A DNA stretch of 64,000 bases from Paracraurococcus sp042666655 (GCF_042666655.1 NZ_JBHTDE010000001.1:496001-560000), one strand, 5' to 3'; positions 42,008 to 50,742 are shown, numbered from the stretch's first letter. Program-made: numbers and translations. The notes: a model not told the origin generated them from the sequence alone.

Positions 42008-42789
42008 CGGATGCCGAATACCTGGTCACGCCGGCGCTCGGCGCGCTGGCGGGCCTGCGCCACGGCTTCTTCACCCGCCGCGGCGGCGTGTCGGAAGGGC
42101 CCTGGGCGGCGCTCAACTGCTCGCTGTCGGGCCAGGACGACCGCGACCGCGTGCGGGAGAACCGCCGCCGGGTCGCCGGCGCGCTCGGCCTCGACCTGCC
42201 GGCGCTGCATGGGCTGACCCAGGTGCACGGCATCGCGGTCGCCGAGGTGGACGAGATCGGTTGGCCGGAAGGCCAGGGCCCGCGGGCCGATGCCATGGTC
42301 ACCCGCCGCCCCGGCATCGCGCTGGGCGTCATCACCGCCGATTGCGCCCCGGTGCTGTTCGCCGACCCCGTGGCCGGCGTCATCGGCGCCGCCCATGCCG
42401 GCTGGCGCGGCGCGGTGGACGGGGTGCTGGAGGCGACGCTGGCAGCGATGGAGGCGATCGGCGCCGACCGCGTCCGCATCACCGCCGCGGTCGGCCCCTG
42501 CATCGCCCAGCCGAGCTACGAGGTCGGCGCCGACCTGCGCGACGCCGTGCTGGCTCGCGACGCCGCCGATGCCCGCCACTTCGCCGCCGGCCGGCGCGAG
42601 GGGCGCTGGCAGTTCGACCTGGCCGGCTATTGCGCCGCCCGCCTTGGCGCCGCCGGCACCGGGGTGGTGGAGACCGCCGCCACCGACACCCTGGCGAACG
42701 AGGACCGCTTCTTCAGCCACCGGCGACGGACGCTGGCCGGCGGCGGGCCGATCGGCCACCAGATCTCCGCCATCGCCATCGGGCCCTGA
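42004..42789 (+). CDS. pgeF: Peptidoglycan editing factor / purine nucleoside phosphorylase (PgeF/YfiH, LACC1 family)
   Basis: A 261-residue multicopper-laccase-like fold protein. Its metal/active-site residues lie in HGLTQVHG, ITADCAPVLFADP and GAAHAGWRGAVDG. Members have been described both as purine nucleoside phosphorylases/adenosine deaminases and as editors that remove misincorporated amino acids from peptidoglycan precursors. The four-base ATGA overlap with midA gives the conserved trio lgt-midA-pgeF. Length and motif order are standard. Confidence 0.9.
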   Translation: MTDAEYLVTPALGALAGLRHGFFTRRGGVSEGPWAALNCSLSGQDDRDRVRENRRRVAGALGLDLPALHGLTQVHGIAVAEVDEIGWPEGQGPRADAMVTRRPGIALGVITADCAPVLFADPVAGVIGAAHAGWRGAVDGVLEATLAAMEAIGADRVRITAAVGPCIAQPSYEVGADLRDAVLARDAADARHFAAGRREGRWQFDLAGYCAARLGAAGTGVVETAATDTLANEDRFFSHRRRTLAGGGPIGHQISAIAIGP

Positions 42790-42793
42790 GCCG

Positions 42794-42862
42794 ATGCCCT
42801 ACCTGATCCAATTCATGGTGCTGACCCTGGTCATGATGCTGGTTGCCTGTGTCCTGCTCTGA
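42794..42862 (+). CDS. 22-residue hydrophobic peptide (hypothetical)
   Basis: Starts four bases after the pgeF stop: MPYLIQF followed by an unbroken hydrophobic segment with LVMMLVAC, ending VLL. If translated it would be a single-pass membrane peptide. No clear ribosome-binding site beyond the pgeF end; translational coupling would be needed. It may be chance. Confidence 0.3.
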   Translation: MPYLIQFMVLTLVMMLVACVLL

Positions 42863-42883
42863 GCGCCGGTCCGGTGGGCCGCA

Positions 42884-42956
42884 GCAAGGCCGGGGAGGAC
42901 GTATCCTCCCCGGGCCCCTCCGCCATGTGTCTGGGTTGGCACCTGCCGCGCGGCGC
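42884..42956. repeat. Dispersed palindromic element, half copy C
   Basis: GCAAGGCCGGGGAGGACG with TATCCTCCCC, then GGGCCCCTCCGCCATG and the core GGGTTGGCACCTGCCGCGCGGCG. It equals the reverse complement of the right half of copy B in plan. It supplies the DNA in which the start of the next lipoprotein gene lies. Confidence 0.65.
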
Positions 42957-43955
42957 TTGGGGGGCCATTGCCTTTTCCTCCCCCGGCTTGCCCTGGTGCT
43001 CGCGCTCGCCGGCTGCGTCGACCTGCCGCAGCCCTATCGCGGGCGGCCGGGCGGCCAGGCGCAGGTGCTCGCCATCCCGCTCGCCATCCGCATCGCCGTG
43101 CCGCCGCCGGAGCAGGCGCTGCTCGGCAATGCGCAGGCGACCGACTTCGCCGCCGCCCTGGTCGCCGCCCTGCAGACCGAGGACGTGCCGGTCATCGCCA
43201 GCGCCACGCCGCTGCCGCTCGACTGGCTGGTGGAGATCACCGCCGACCGCCAAGGGCAGGGCCGCGGCGAGACCGTCCGGCCGCGCTTCCGCCTGCTGGA
43301 CGCCGACCGCAAGCCGCAGGCGACGACCGAGGGCAAGCCCATCCCGCTGGAGGACTGGGCCAATGCCGACCGCGCGCTGTTCGACCAGGTGGCGCGGGAG
43401 AACGGGCCGAAGCTGACCCAGCTGCTGCTGCAGGTCGAGGCGGCGCGGAAATCGACCGACCCGGCCTCGCTCACCGCCGGCCCGCCGCGGCTCTACATGC
43501 TCGGGGTCCTGGGCGCGCCGGGCGACGGCAATGCCTCGCTCGGGGCGCGGATGAAGGAACAGCTCGGCGGCCAGGGCTTCGTCGTGCAGGACAGCGCCGA
43601 GGGCGCCAGCTACGGCCTGCAGGCCGATGTCGCCGTGGTCCCCGCCGGCACCCGCGGGGTCGAGCGGGTCGAGATCATCTGGATCGTCAGCCGGCGCGAC
43701 GGCGAGGAGCTCGGCCGCGTGGTGCAGATGAACGAGGTGCCGGCCGGCCGGCTCAACCGGCTCTGGGGCGACATCGCCTATGTCGCGGCGAACGAGGCGG
43801 CGGACGGGGTGAAGACCGTGGTCGCCAATGCGCTGCAGGCGCCGCCCGCCACCTCCGACGCGCCGAAGCCGACGGTGCCCGCGGTCGGCGGCGTGCCGGC
43901 CCCGCCGCCGGCGGCCACCCTCACCGCCCCGCCGGTGCTGCCGCCGCTGCGGTAG
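42927..43955 (+). CDS. Putative lipoprotein of unknown function
   Basis: A 342-residue protein if started at GTG 42927; TTG 42957 would give a more typical 19-residue lipoprotein signal. The lipobox is LALAGC, with the Cys encoded at 43014-43016. The mature part has QAQVLAIPLAIRIAVPPPEQALL and repeated Ala/Val-rich strands (PRLYMLGVLGAPGDGNASLGARMKEQL). The proline-rich C-terminus ends PPVLPPLR. No known domain is recognised. The upstream repeat element overlaps its likely start region, leaving the start and ribosome-binding site unclear. It is expected to be lipidated by the neighbouring Lgt. Confidence 0.6.
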   Translation: MSGLAPAARRLGGHCLFLPRLALVLALAGCVDLPQPYRGRPGGQAQVLAIPLAIRIAVPPPEQALLGNAQATDFAAALVAALQTEDVPVIASATPLPLDWLVEITADRQGQGRGETVRPRFRLLDADRKPQATTEGKPIPLEDWANADRALFDQVARENGPKLTQLLLQVEAARKSTDPASLTAGPPRLYMLGVLGAPGDGNASLGARMKEQLGGQGFVVQDSAEGASYGLQADVAVVPAGTRGVERVEIIWIVSRRDGEELGRVVQMNEVPAGRLNRLWGDIAYVAANEAADGVKTVVANALQAPPATSDAPKPTVPAVGGVPAPPPAATLTAPPVLPPLR

Positions 43956-43961
43956 GCCGGG

Positions 43962-44621
43962 TCACTGGCCGATGCTGCGGACCGCATCGAAGCCGACCGA
44001 AAGCCCGCCCAGCACCAGCCTGAGGTCGCCGGCCGCGCTGCGTTCCGCCGCGGTGGCGCGCGCCAGCACCGTCGCGGCGAGGTCCTGCGGGTTGCCGTCC
44101 CCGTCGCGCCCGGCCACCGCGATGCGGTAGGCGCCGTCCGGCTGCCGCTGCCCGGCGGTGTTCCGGCCGTCCCAGGTCCAGTCGGCCGCAGCCGTGCCGA
44201 GCGTGACGTCGGCCTGCTTCAGCGTCCGCCCCGCCGCGTCCAGCACCGTCACCCGCGCCGTGGTCGCGCTGCCCGCGGCCGGCAGCCGCAGCGTGCCGAT
44301 GCCGCCCTGGAGCGAGAGCCTGTCGCTGGCGACATCCATCACTTTGCCCATCAGCGGCGCCGCGGCGGTGAGCTGCGTCGCCTGCTGCAGCCCGATCAGC
44401 TTGTCGAGGTTGCCGTTCATGCTGATCTGCTGCTCGACCGAGGCGAATTGCACGAGCTGGTTGGTCATCTCCTGCGTGTCCATGGCCTTGGTCGGGTCCT
44501 GGTTCCTCAGCTGCGTCGTCAGCAGCGTGAGGAAGGTGTTGAAGTCGCCGCCGATCCCGGTGGAGGTCTTGCCCGCCGCGGTGGCGGTCCCGGTCGGCGT
44601 GGCACTGGTCACGGTGGTCAT
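43962..44621 (-). CDS. flgD: Flagellar hook assembly scaffold FlgD
   Basis: A 219-residue hook-capping protein that guides polymerisation of FlgE and is then displaced. The N-terminal export and capping region has DFNTFLTLLTTQLRNQDPTKAMDTQEMTNQLVQFASVEQQISMN, given by its ends, which is the FlgD hallmark. The C-terminal half contains FlgD Ig-like strands (VTVLDAAGRTLKQADV, DWTWDGRNTAGQRQPDGAYRI). It is downstream of fliK on the minus strand with a 13-base gap. Confidence 0.93.
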   Translation of the reverse strand: MTTVTSATPTGTATAAGKTSTGIGGDFNTFLTLLTTQLRNQDPTKAMDTQEMTNQLVQFASVEQQISMNGNLDKLIGLQQATQLTAAAPLMGKVMDVASDRLSLQGGIGTLRLPAAGSATTARVTVLDAAGRTLKQADVTLGTAAADWTWDGRNTAGQRQPDGAYRIAVAGRDGDGNPQDLAATVLARATAAERSAAGDLRLVLGGLSVGFDAVRSIGQ

Positions 44622-44634
44622 CGGGGTTCTCCGG

Positions 44635-46101
44635 TCAGACGGCGATGTCGAGCAGGGAAAGCGTCAGGCCGCGGCGCGTGGCGGGGGCCAGGGCCTCGGC
44701 CGGCGGGGCGCGGTGCCGGCCGCCGCCCTGGCGACGCGCGCCCGGCTCGCCGCCACCCGGGGCCTGGTCCTGGCCTGCGAGGTCGAAGCGCATCCCACCG
44801 TCCGCCACGGTGACGCCGGCCTGGCCGAGGGCGCGGTCGAGCTCCCGCGCGTCGCGCTGCAGCAGGGCCAGGGTCTCCGGCCGCTCGGCGAGGACCTGGA
44901 TGGCGGCGGTGTCGCCGGCGGCATCGCGCTCGATGCGGATCTCGACCCGGCCGAGCTGCTCCGGCGCCAGCGTCACCGAGAGCCGCGGCGCCTGGCCGGG
45001 GCCTTGGGCCAGGGCGATGACGACCGGCGCGACCTGCTGGATCGGCGGCGCGGCCAGGCGTGGGGCAGGCGGTGCCGCGGCGGCCTCGGCCGGGGCCGCC
45101 GGGGCAGGGCCGGGCAGGCCGGGGAGCGCCGGGGCCGGGGCCGGGGCCGCGGGAGCTTCGGCCGCGGCCGTCCCGGCTGGGATCGGCCGGGATTCGACCG
45201 GGACCACGCCGGGATGCCGCGGGGTGGCGGTCGGCCTGTCCTGGGCCGGCGGCCCGGCCGGCACGGGATCGGGTGGGTTGGGGGCCAGGGTGGGCAATGC
45301 CGGGGCGTCTGCCAGGCGGTCGGGCGGCGGGCCGGGGCTGGGCCTCGCCGGGCGGGCCGGTAGCGTACCCGGTGCCGCTGGGAGGAGGGCGGCGACCTGC
45401 GGCGGCACGGGCGGCTCGGCCGGCGCGGCGGCGCCATCGGCCGGGGGCATGGCCGCCGTGGCCATGGGCGGCGATGCCGGCATCCGGCGGCCCGGGGTGA
45501 CCGGCGGCCCGCTATGGCCATCCGGGGCCGGCCTGGCGATGCCGGCCGGCGCCCCGGCTGCGGCCGGCGGGGCGGGCGCAGCCGTCATCGGCGATGCCGG
45601 CGGCGCGGCCGCCCCGGCTGGCGGCAGCGCCGCGGATCGGCCTGGCGTCGGCGACGGGTCGGCTGCGGCAGGGATCGCGGCGGCATCGGGCGCGCTGCCC
45701 GGCCCCACCGCATCCCGGCCATCGCCGGCCGGGCACCCGGCGCCCTGGATCGCGCCGGCCAGGGCCGCGGCGTCGGCCGGCCGGCTGCCGGCGGCGGAGG
45801 CCTCGGCCGCGGCCGGGGCCTGGCCGCCTGGCAGGGTCACGGCGGCGGCCGGGTCGGGTGGCGTGACCGGCAAGGCCGCATCGGGAACGGCCGGGACGGG
45901 CACCGGGCCCGCCTCGGCCGGCGGCGCGTCCCCGGCCGCCGGGATCTCATCCGGGTTGTCCCCCGCCGGCGTCCCGGGCGCCGTCCGCGCCAGGGCCGCG
46001 GCGAAGCCGCCCGCCGGCGCCGCCGGGTCGCGCGCCGCGGCGGCACCGCGCTGGGCGGGAGGGGGGGGCGGCGCGGCGGCGGGCAGGGGGAATGCATCCA
46101 T
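44635..46101 (-). CDS. fliK: Flagellar hook-length control protein FliK
   Basis: A 488-residue, highly Pro/Ala-rich protein. The long N-terminal and middle part (residues 1-330) is low complexity, as expected for the ruler segment of FliK. The C-terminal Flg_hook domain is recognisable: PRLSVTLAPEQLGRVEIRIERDAAGDTAAIQVLAERPETLALLQRDARELDRALGQAGV, given by its ends. It measures the hook and switches export specificity. The start at 46101 (MDAFPLP) is chosen over 46167. It is divergent from flgE, and flgD follows. Confidence 0.8.
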   Translation of the reverse strand: MDAFPLPAAAPPPPPAQRGAAAARDPAAPAGGFAAALARTAPGTPAGDNPDEIPAAGDAPPAEAGPVPVPAVPDAALPVTPPDPAAAVTLPGGQAPAAAEASAAGSRPADAAALAGAIQGAGCPAGDGRDAVGPGSAPDAAAIPAAADPSPTPGRSAALPPAGAAAPPASPMTAAPAPPAAAGAPAGIARPAPDGHSGPPVTPGRRMPASPPMATAAMPPADGAAAPAEPPVPPQVAALLPAAPGTLPARPARPSPGPPPDRLADAPALPTLAPNPPDPVPAGPPAQDRPTATPRHPGVVPVESRPIPAGTAAAEAPAAPAPAPALPGLPGPAPAAPAEAAAAPPAPRLAAPPIQQVAPVVIALAQGPGQAPRLSVTLAPEQLGRVEIRIERDAAGDTAAIQVLAERPETLALLQRDARELDRALGQAGVTVADGGMRFDLAGQDQAPGGGEPGARRQGGGRHRAPPAEALAPATRRGLTLSLLDIAV

Positions 46102-46166
46102 GCCGGCCCCGCTGCGAGCCGCGTTCCACCGCGGGCCAGGCGGAATCCGGCAGGCCCGGCCGGCCA

Positions 46167-46184
46167 CCCGGCAAGCCCTGCCGC
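46167..46184. promoter_or_regulatory. FlbD-like box upstream of flgE
   Basis: CCCGGCAAGCCCTGCCGC, identical to 31561-31578 upstream of flgI. It ends 39 bases before the -24 element, a usual distance for a sigma-54 activator site. A second related CCCGGCAGGC-CTCGCCGG pair follows at 46188-46205. Confidence 0.5.
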
Positions 46185-46223
46185 CCGCCCGGCAGGCCTC
46201 GCCGGACCGGCCCCGCCAGCGGC

Positions 46224-46239
46224 TGGCACGCCCGCTGCA
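46224..46239 (+). promoter_or_regulatory. Sigma-54 promoter for flgE-flgK-flgL
   Basis: TGGCAC-GCCCG-CTGCA: a perfect -24 hexamer and near-perfect -12, with GG and GC ten bases apart (46225-46226 and 46237-46238). Transcription would start near 46250, about 33 bases before the flgE ATG. Confidence 0.75.
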
Positions 46240-46282
46240 ACACCCCCGGCCAGGTCACCCTTCCTTGCCGGAGCTTCCCCGC

Positions 46283-47587
46283 ATGTCCCTCTTCGGCGCG
46301 CTCACCGCCGCCATCAGCGGCCTCACCGCGCAGAGCAAGGCGCTCGGCGACATCTCGGACAACGTCGCGAACAGCCAGACCATCGGCTACAAGCGGGTGG
46401 ACACGAATTTCGTCTCCTACATCACCCAGTCGAATGCCAACGTGAATGAGCCCGGCGCGGTCATCGCCCGGCCGGACTACACCAACGCCGTCCAGGGCAC
46501 GATCGAGCAGGCGGAACAGCCGCTGGCCATGGCGATCGGCGGCCAGGGCTTCTTCAGCGTGGCGCTGGCCAAGGGCACCGCCAACGGCCTGCCGGTGTTC
46601 GACGAGCGGCAATTCTTCACCCGCGCCGGCGACGTCTCGCTCGACAAGGACGGCTACCTCGTCAACGGCGCCGGCTACTACCTGCAGGGCTGGCCGTCCG
46701 ATGCCGCGGGCAACCCGGACCGTACCATCCTCAACCCGATCCGGCTGAACCAGCAGGTCTTCAACCCGGTCGCCACCACCAGGATCGACCTCGCCGCCAA
46801 CCTGCCGGCGGATGCGACGACGACGCCGGTGACGACCCAGGCGCAGGTCTACGACACGCTCGGCCGGCTGCACACGGTGAACCTCAGCTTCACCAGCACC
46901 GGCACCAATGCCTGGACCATGGCGCTCAACGCGCCGGACGACGTCAATGCCGCGGCGCGCGGCACGGTCGGCCTGCGCTTCGGCGCCGACGCCACGCCGG
47001 CGGTCACCGACGGCACCATCGGCGGCTTCACCGGCACCACCGGCTCCGTCGGCCTGCCCTCGAGCAGCGCCACCGGCGACCCCGCGAACATCACCTTCAC
47101 CGCCGATTTCGGCGAGGGCGCGCAGACCGTCACCCTCGCCCTCGGCCAGTTCGGCCTGGCGCAGGGGCTGACGCAGTATTCGGGTACCGAATTCTCGGTC
47201 CGCAACAACGCCCAGGACGGCGTCCCGCTCGGCGCCTATTCCAGCCTGTCGATCCGCGCCAACGGCGATGTCGCGGTGAACTACGACAACGGCCAGAGCC
47301 GGGTCATCGCCCGGGTCCCGCTGGTCGCCTTCAACGACCCCGAACAACTGCAACGGCTCGACGGCCAGGCCTTCATGCGCACGCCGGAAAGCGGCGAGGC
47401 GCGGGTCACCGATGCGGCCTCGAACGGCGTCGGCAAGCTGGTCACCGGCTCGATCGAACGCTCCAACGTCGACATCGCCACCGAATTCACCAAGCTGATC
47501 GTCGCCCAGCGCGCCTATTCCGCCAACACCAAGGTGGTGTCCGCGACGGATGAGCTGCTGCAGGACACGATCAACATGCGCCGCTGA
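46283..47587 (+). CDS. flgE: Flagellar hook protein FlgE
   Basis: A 434-residue structural subunit of the hook. The N-terminal rod/hook signature is plain: MSLFGALTAAISGLTAQSKALGDISDNVANSQTIGYKR, given by its ends. The central variable domain has many Thr/Gly-rich strands and the C-terminus VERSNVDI-like segment reads TGSIERSNVDIATEFTKLIVAQRAYSANTKV. It starts with a sigma-54 promoter and is followed 22 bases later by flgK. Confidence 0.95.
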   Translation: MSLFGALTAAISGLTAQSKALGDISDNVANSQTIGYKRVDTNFVSYITQSNANVNEPGAVIARPDYTNAVQGTIEQAEQPLAMAIGGQGFFSVALAKGTANGLPVFDERQFFTRAGDVSLDKDGYLVNGAGYYLQGWPSDAAGNPDRTILNPIRLNQQVFNPVATTRIDLAANLPADATTTPVTTQAQVYDTLGRLHTVNLSFTSTGTNAWTMALNAPDDVNAAARGTVGLRFGADATPAVTDGTIGGFTGTTGSVGLPSSSATGDPANITFTADFGEGAQTVTLALGQFGLAQGLTQYSGTEFSVRNNAQDGVPLGAYSSLSIRANGDVAVNYDNGQSRVIARVPLVAFNDPEQLQRLDGQAFMRTPESGEARVTDAASNGVGKLVTGSIERSNVDIATEFTKLIVAQRAYSANTKVVSATDELLQDTINMRR

Positions 47588-47609
47588 GCCGGGACGGGGA
47601 TAGGCCGCC

Positions 47610-49130
47610 ATGAGCCTCGACGCCGCCCTGCTGATCGCCCGCAGCGGCCTGGGCGCGGTGCAGCGCGGCCTGGCGCAGGCCTCGCAGAACATCGCCAATG
47701 CCGACACGCCCGGCTACACGCGGAAGGCCGTGCCGCAGCAGGCGGTCACCGTCGGCGACAGCCCGGCCGGGCTGCGCACCGCGGATGCGGCGCGCGCCGT
47801 CGATGCCGCGCTGCTGGCGCGGCTCGATGCCAGCCGCGCCGGCAGCGCCGCCGCCGGGCTGCGGGAGGCGCTGCTCACCGGCATCGAGCAGGCGCATGGC
47901 GAGGCCGGCCACACCCTGGCGGACGGGCTGGCCGAGCTCCGCACCGGCTTCCTCGCGCTGCGCGCGGCCCCCGCCGATGCCGGCAAGCAGCAGGCCACGG
48001 CGGCGGCGGCGGAGACCTTGGCCCTGCGGCTGAACGGCGTGTCCCAGGCGATCGGCACGGCGCGGCAGCAGGCGCAGGACGGCATCGTCGCCGAGGTGAA
48101 GGCCGCCAACGCCGCGCTGCGCCAGGTCGCCGCGCTGACCCTGCAATTGAAGACCGGCGGCGAGGGCGATGCCGCGGCGCTGGAGGACCAGCGCGACGCC
48201 GCCATCGCCACCCTCGCCGAAAGCCTGGGCGTGCAGGCGGTGAAGCGCTCGGGCGGCGACCTGCTGCTGGTCGCCAAGGGCGGCATCATCCTGCCGCTCG
48301 ACCCCGGCCGCGACCAGCTGGCCACCGCCGACGCCATGGTGCAGCCGGCCAGCCTGCATGGCGCCGGAGGCAGCCTGCCGGGGGTGACGCTGAACGGGCT
48401 CGACATCACCGGCTAGGTCGCCGGCGGCCGGCTGGGGGAGGCGATCGCGCTGCGCGACCGCACCTTGCCGCGCTACCAGGCCGAGGCCGACATGCTGGCC
48501 GGCCACCTCGCCGCCCGGCTGGACGCGGAGGGGCTGCGGCTGTTCACCGATGCGGACGGGACCAGCGTGCCGGACCCGGCGCAGCCCTATGCCGGCAGCG
48601 ACCAGGTCGGCTTCGCCGGGCGGATCCGGGTGAACCCGGCGATCGCCGCCGACCCGGCCCGGCTGCGGGATGGCACCCGGGCGGTGGCGGGCGGCGCCGG
48701 CGGCCCCACCGCCTTCACCCCCAACCCGCCCGGCGGGCCGGCCGGATTTACCACCCTGCTCGACCGCGTGTTGGACCACGGCTTCGGCGCGGAGGCCGCG
48801 GCCGGCCAGCCCTGGCCCGGCATCGCCACTGCCGGGCTGGGGCCGGATGGCAGCCTGGCCTCCCCCTTCACCGCGCCGGCGACGCTGGAGGCCTATGCCG
48901 GTCGGGTCACCACGGCGCAGACCGGCGACCGTGCCGCGGCGACCGCCGCCAAGGACCAGGCGACGGCGCTGGGCACGGCGCTGCAGGCGCGGTTCGGGGC
49001 GCAATCCGGGGTCGACACCGACGCCGAGATGGCCGGCATCGTCGCGCTGCAGAACGCCTATGCCGCCAATGCCAAGGTGCTGGGGACGCTGCAGGCGCTG
49101 TTCGACACGCTGCTGGGGGCGGTGCGATGA
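47610..49130 (+). pseudogene. flgK: flgK (hook-associated protein 1) interrupted by an in-frame TAG
   Basis: One reading frame of 506 codons carries both halves of FlgK. The N-terminal half begins MSLDAALLIARSGLGAVQRGLAQASQNIANADTPGYTRK, which is diagnostic, and stops at TAG 48414-48416 (codon 269) inside LNGLDITG-stop-VAGGRLGEAI. The downstream half continues in the same frame to 49130 with normal FlgK sequence (GGRLGEAIALRDRTLPRYQAEADML) and the hook-junction C-terminus (IVALQNAYAANAKVLGTLQALFDTLL). A glutamine CAG to TAG change is the simplest explanation. A sequencing error or stop readthrough cannot be excluded. flgE and flgL on either side are intact. Confidence 0.85.
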
Positions 49131-50194
49131 CCGGGATCAGCCTGCTCGGCCGGATGACCGGCGACAGCGCCGCGCTGCGGCTGCGGCTGGAGACGCTGAC
49201 CCGGCAGGCCTCGACCGGGCGGCGGACCGACCAGGTCGGCGACCTGGCGGCGCAGTTGCCGCGCGCCCTGACCCTGCGGGGCGAGATCGGCCGGCGCGAC
49301 GCCTATGCCGGCGCGATCGGCGAGGCGCTCGGCCGCGCCGCGGCCACGGGCACGGCGCTGCAGAGGCTGTCCGCCATCGCCCGCGAATTCGCCGACGGCG
49401 CGGCGATCAAGCTGGACCCGAACGACACCGCGTCGCTCCCGCTGGTCGCCGCGCGCGCCAGGGCGGCGATGGTCGAGGTCGGGCAGCTGCTGAACAGCCG
49501 GAGCGGCGGCGAATACCTGTTCGGCGGGTCGGATTTCGCCAACCCGCCGGTGCCGGACCCGGAGGGCCTGCCGGCCTCGGGCATGGCGACGCTGATCGCC
49601 GGCGCGGTGGCGACGCTCGGCGGCGGCAATGCCGCGGCGGTCGTGGCCGCGACCCGGGCGGCGGCGATGGACGACGGCGCGGGGGTGACGCCCTTCTCCG
49701 CCTTCCTGTCCGACCCGGCGACCGGGCTGGCCGAGCCGCGCCGCAGCGTGCCGGCGGGGGATGGCCAGGCGGTGGCCTATGGCATCGCCGCCAACCGCAA
49801 CGGCGCCGCCGCCTCGGCCGGGGAGACCACCGGGTCCTGGGCGCGCGACCTGCTGCGCGGCCTGGCCAGCATCGCCTCGCTCGGCCCGGCCCAGGCCGGT
49901 TCGCCGGCCGATTTCCGGGCGCTGGCGGACGGCATCCGGCAGGGGCTGAAGAGCGCGGCGAACGGCCTGGCCGACGAGCAGGGCGCGCTCGGCCTGGTCG
50001 AGCAGCGGCTGCAGGCGGCACAGGACCGGCACGGCATCATCACCGACACGTTGAAGACCCAGCTTGCCGATATCGAGGAGATCGATCTTGCATCCACCCT
50101 CACGCGCCTTCAGGCGACCCGGACCGCGCTGGAGGCGAGCTACTCGGCGATGGGCAATCTCGGCAGTCTGACACTCGTTCGGTATCTCCCCTGA
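49127..50194 (+). CDS. flgL: Flagellar hook-associated protein 3 (FlgL) / flagellin-like
   Basis: A 355-residue hook-filament junction protein. The N-terminal region (MTGISLLGRMTGDSAALRLRLETLTRQASTGRRTDQVGDL) and the C-terminal helices (RLQAAQDRHGIITDTLKTQLADIEEIDLASTLTRLQATRTALEASYSAM), both given by their ends, are flagellin-type. The spacing is right for FlgL rather than FliC. Its ATG overlaps the flgK stop (ATGA), so translation may depend on ribosomes reading the downstream part of flgK. That part lies after the premature stop, so flgL expression could be reduced. Confidence 0.9.
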   Translation: MTGISLLGRMTGDSAALRLRLETLTRQASTGRRTDQVGDLAAQLPRALTLRGEIGRRDAYAGAIGEALGRAAATGTALQRLSAIAREFADGAAIKLDPNDTASLPLVAARARAAMVEVGQLLNSRSGGEYLFGGSDFANPPVPDPEGLPASGMATLIAGAVATLGGGNAAAVVAATRAAAMDDGAGVTPFSAFLSDPATGLAEPRRSVPAGDGQAVAYGIAANRNGAAASAGETTGSWARDLLRGLASIASLGPAQAGSPADFRALADGIRQGLKSAANGLADEQGALGLVEQRLQAAQDRHGIITDTLKTQLADIEEIDLASTLTRLQATRTALEASYSAMGNLGSLTLVRYLP

Positions 50195-50273
50195 TCGCCT
50201 GGCGGTTCAGGGACCGTTAAACGCAAGCTGCGAGGCTTCGTGGATTGCGCGTGCGGCGGCAAAAGGAAGATTC

Positions 50274-50696
50274 ATGTCCACGCTGGTGCTCGAGTTACGC
50301 CAGGGCGATCTGATGGTGGTGAACGGGGCGCCGATCCGCTTCCGCAATCGCGCCCGCATCGAGCTGGCGGCCAAGGCGCGCTTCCTGTTCGGCAAGCAGA
50401 TCATGGCGCCGGAGGCGGCAACGACGCCGGCCCGGCGGATCTATTTCGCCCTGCAGACCGCCTATATCGGCAACGACGAGGAGCGCCCGGGCGGCCTGGT
50501 CGCCGCGCGGTCGCTGATCGCCGAGTTCCAGGAGGCGACGACCTCGGCTTCGGCGCGGGAGATGCTGGGCCAGGCGCTGGGCTTCGCCGAAGCGGACGAC
50601 TGCTACCAGGCGCTGAAGCTGACGCGCCGGGTGATGCGGCACGAGGAGGAGGTGCTCGGGCTGCCGCCGCTGGCGGCGCCGCGGGCGGAGGCCTGA
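50274..50696 (+). CDS. flbT: Flagellin synthesis regulator FlbT
   Basis: A 140-residue protein of the FlbT family, which in Caulobacter destabilises flagellin mRNA until the hook is complete. Markers are LRQGDLMVVNGAPIRFRNRARIELAAKARFLFGKQIM (given by its ends) and ARRIYFALQTAYIGNDEE. The ribosome-binding site AAGGAAG precedes the ATG at 50274. It lies 79 bases after flgL. The usual partner flaF and flagellin genes are not in the window. Confidence 0.93.
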   Translation: MSTLVLELRQGDLMVVNGAPIRFRNRARIELAAKARFLFGKQIMAPEAATTPARRIYFALQTAYIGNDEERPGGLVAARSLIAEFQEATTSASAREMLGQALGFAEADDCYQALKLTRRVMRHEEEVLGLPPLAAPRAEA

Positions 50697-50705
50697 GGCG
50701 CTGCA

Positions 50706-50742
50706 GCCAAGGCCAGGAGGTATCCCCTGTCCGGCCGGCGGC
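50706..50742. repeat. Dispersed palindromic element, short copy F
   Basis: GCCAAGGCCAGGAGGTATCCCC, then TGTCCGGCCGGCGGC, ten bases after the flbT stop. Only the terminal hairpin part of the family is conserved. Confidence 0.45.

Noticed and set aside
46114..46127. Sigma-54-like element on the minus strand directly before fliK (TGGAAC-N5-TCGCA)
   Set aside because: The spacing is right, but transcription would begin only a couple of bases before the fliK ATG, leaving no room for a ribosome-binding site. It may still be real if fliK starts later.
48465..49130. Separate protein starting at TTG 48465 (second half of flgK)
   Set aside because: It shares the flgK frame and continues the same domain. 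There is no ribosome-binding site, so it is better read as the C-terminal half of an interrupted gene.
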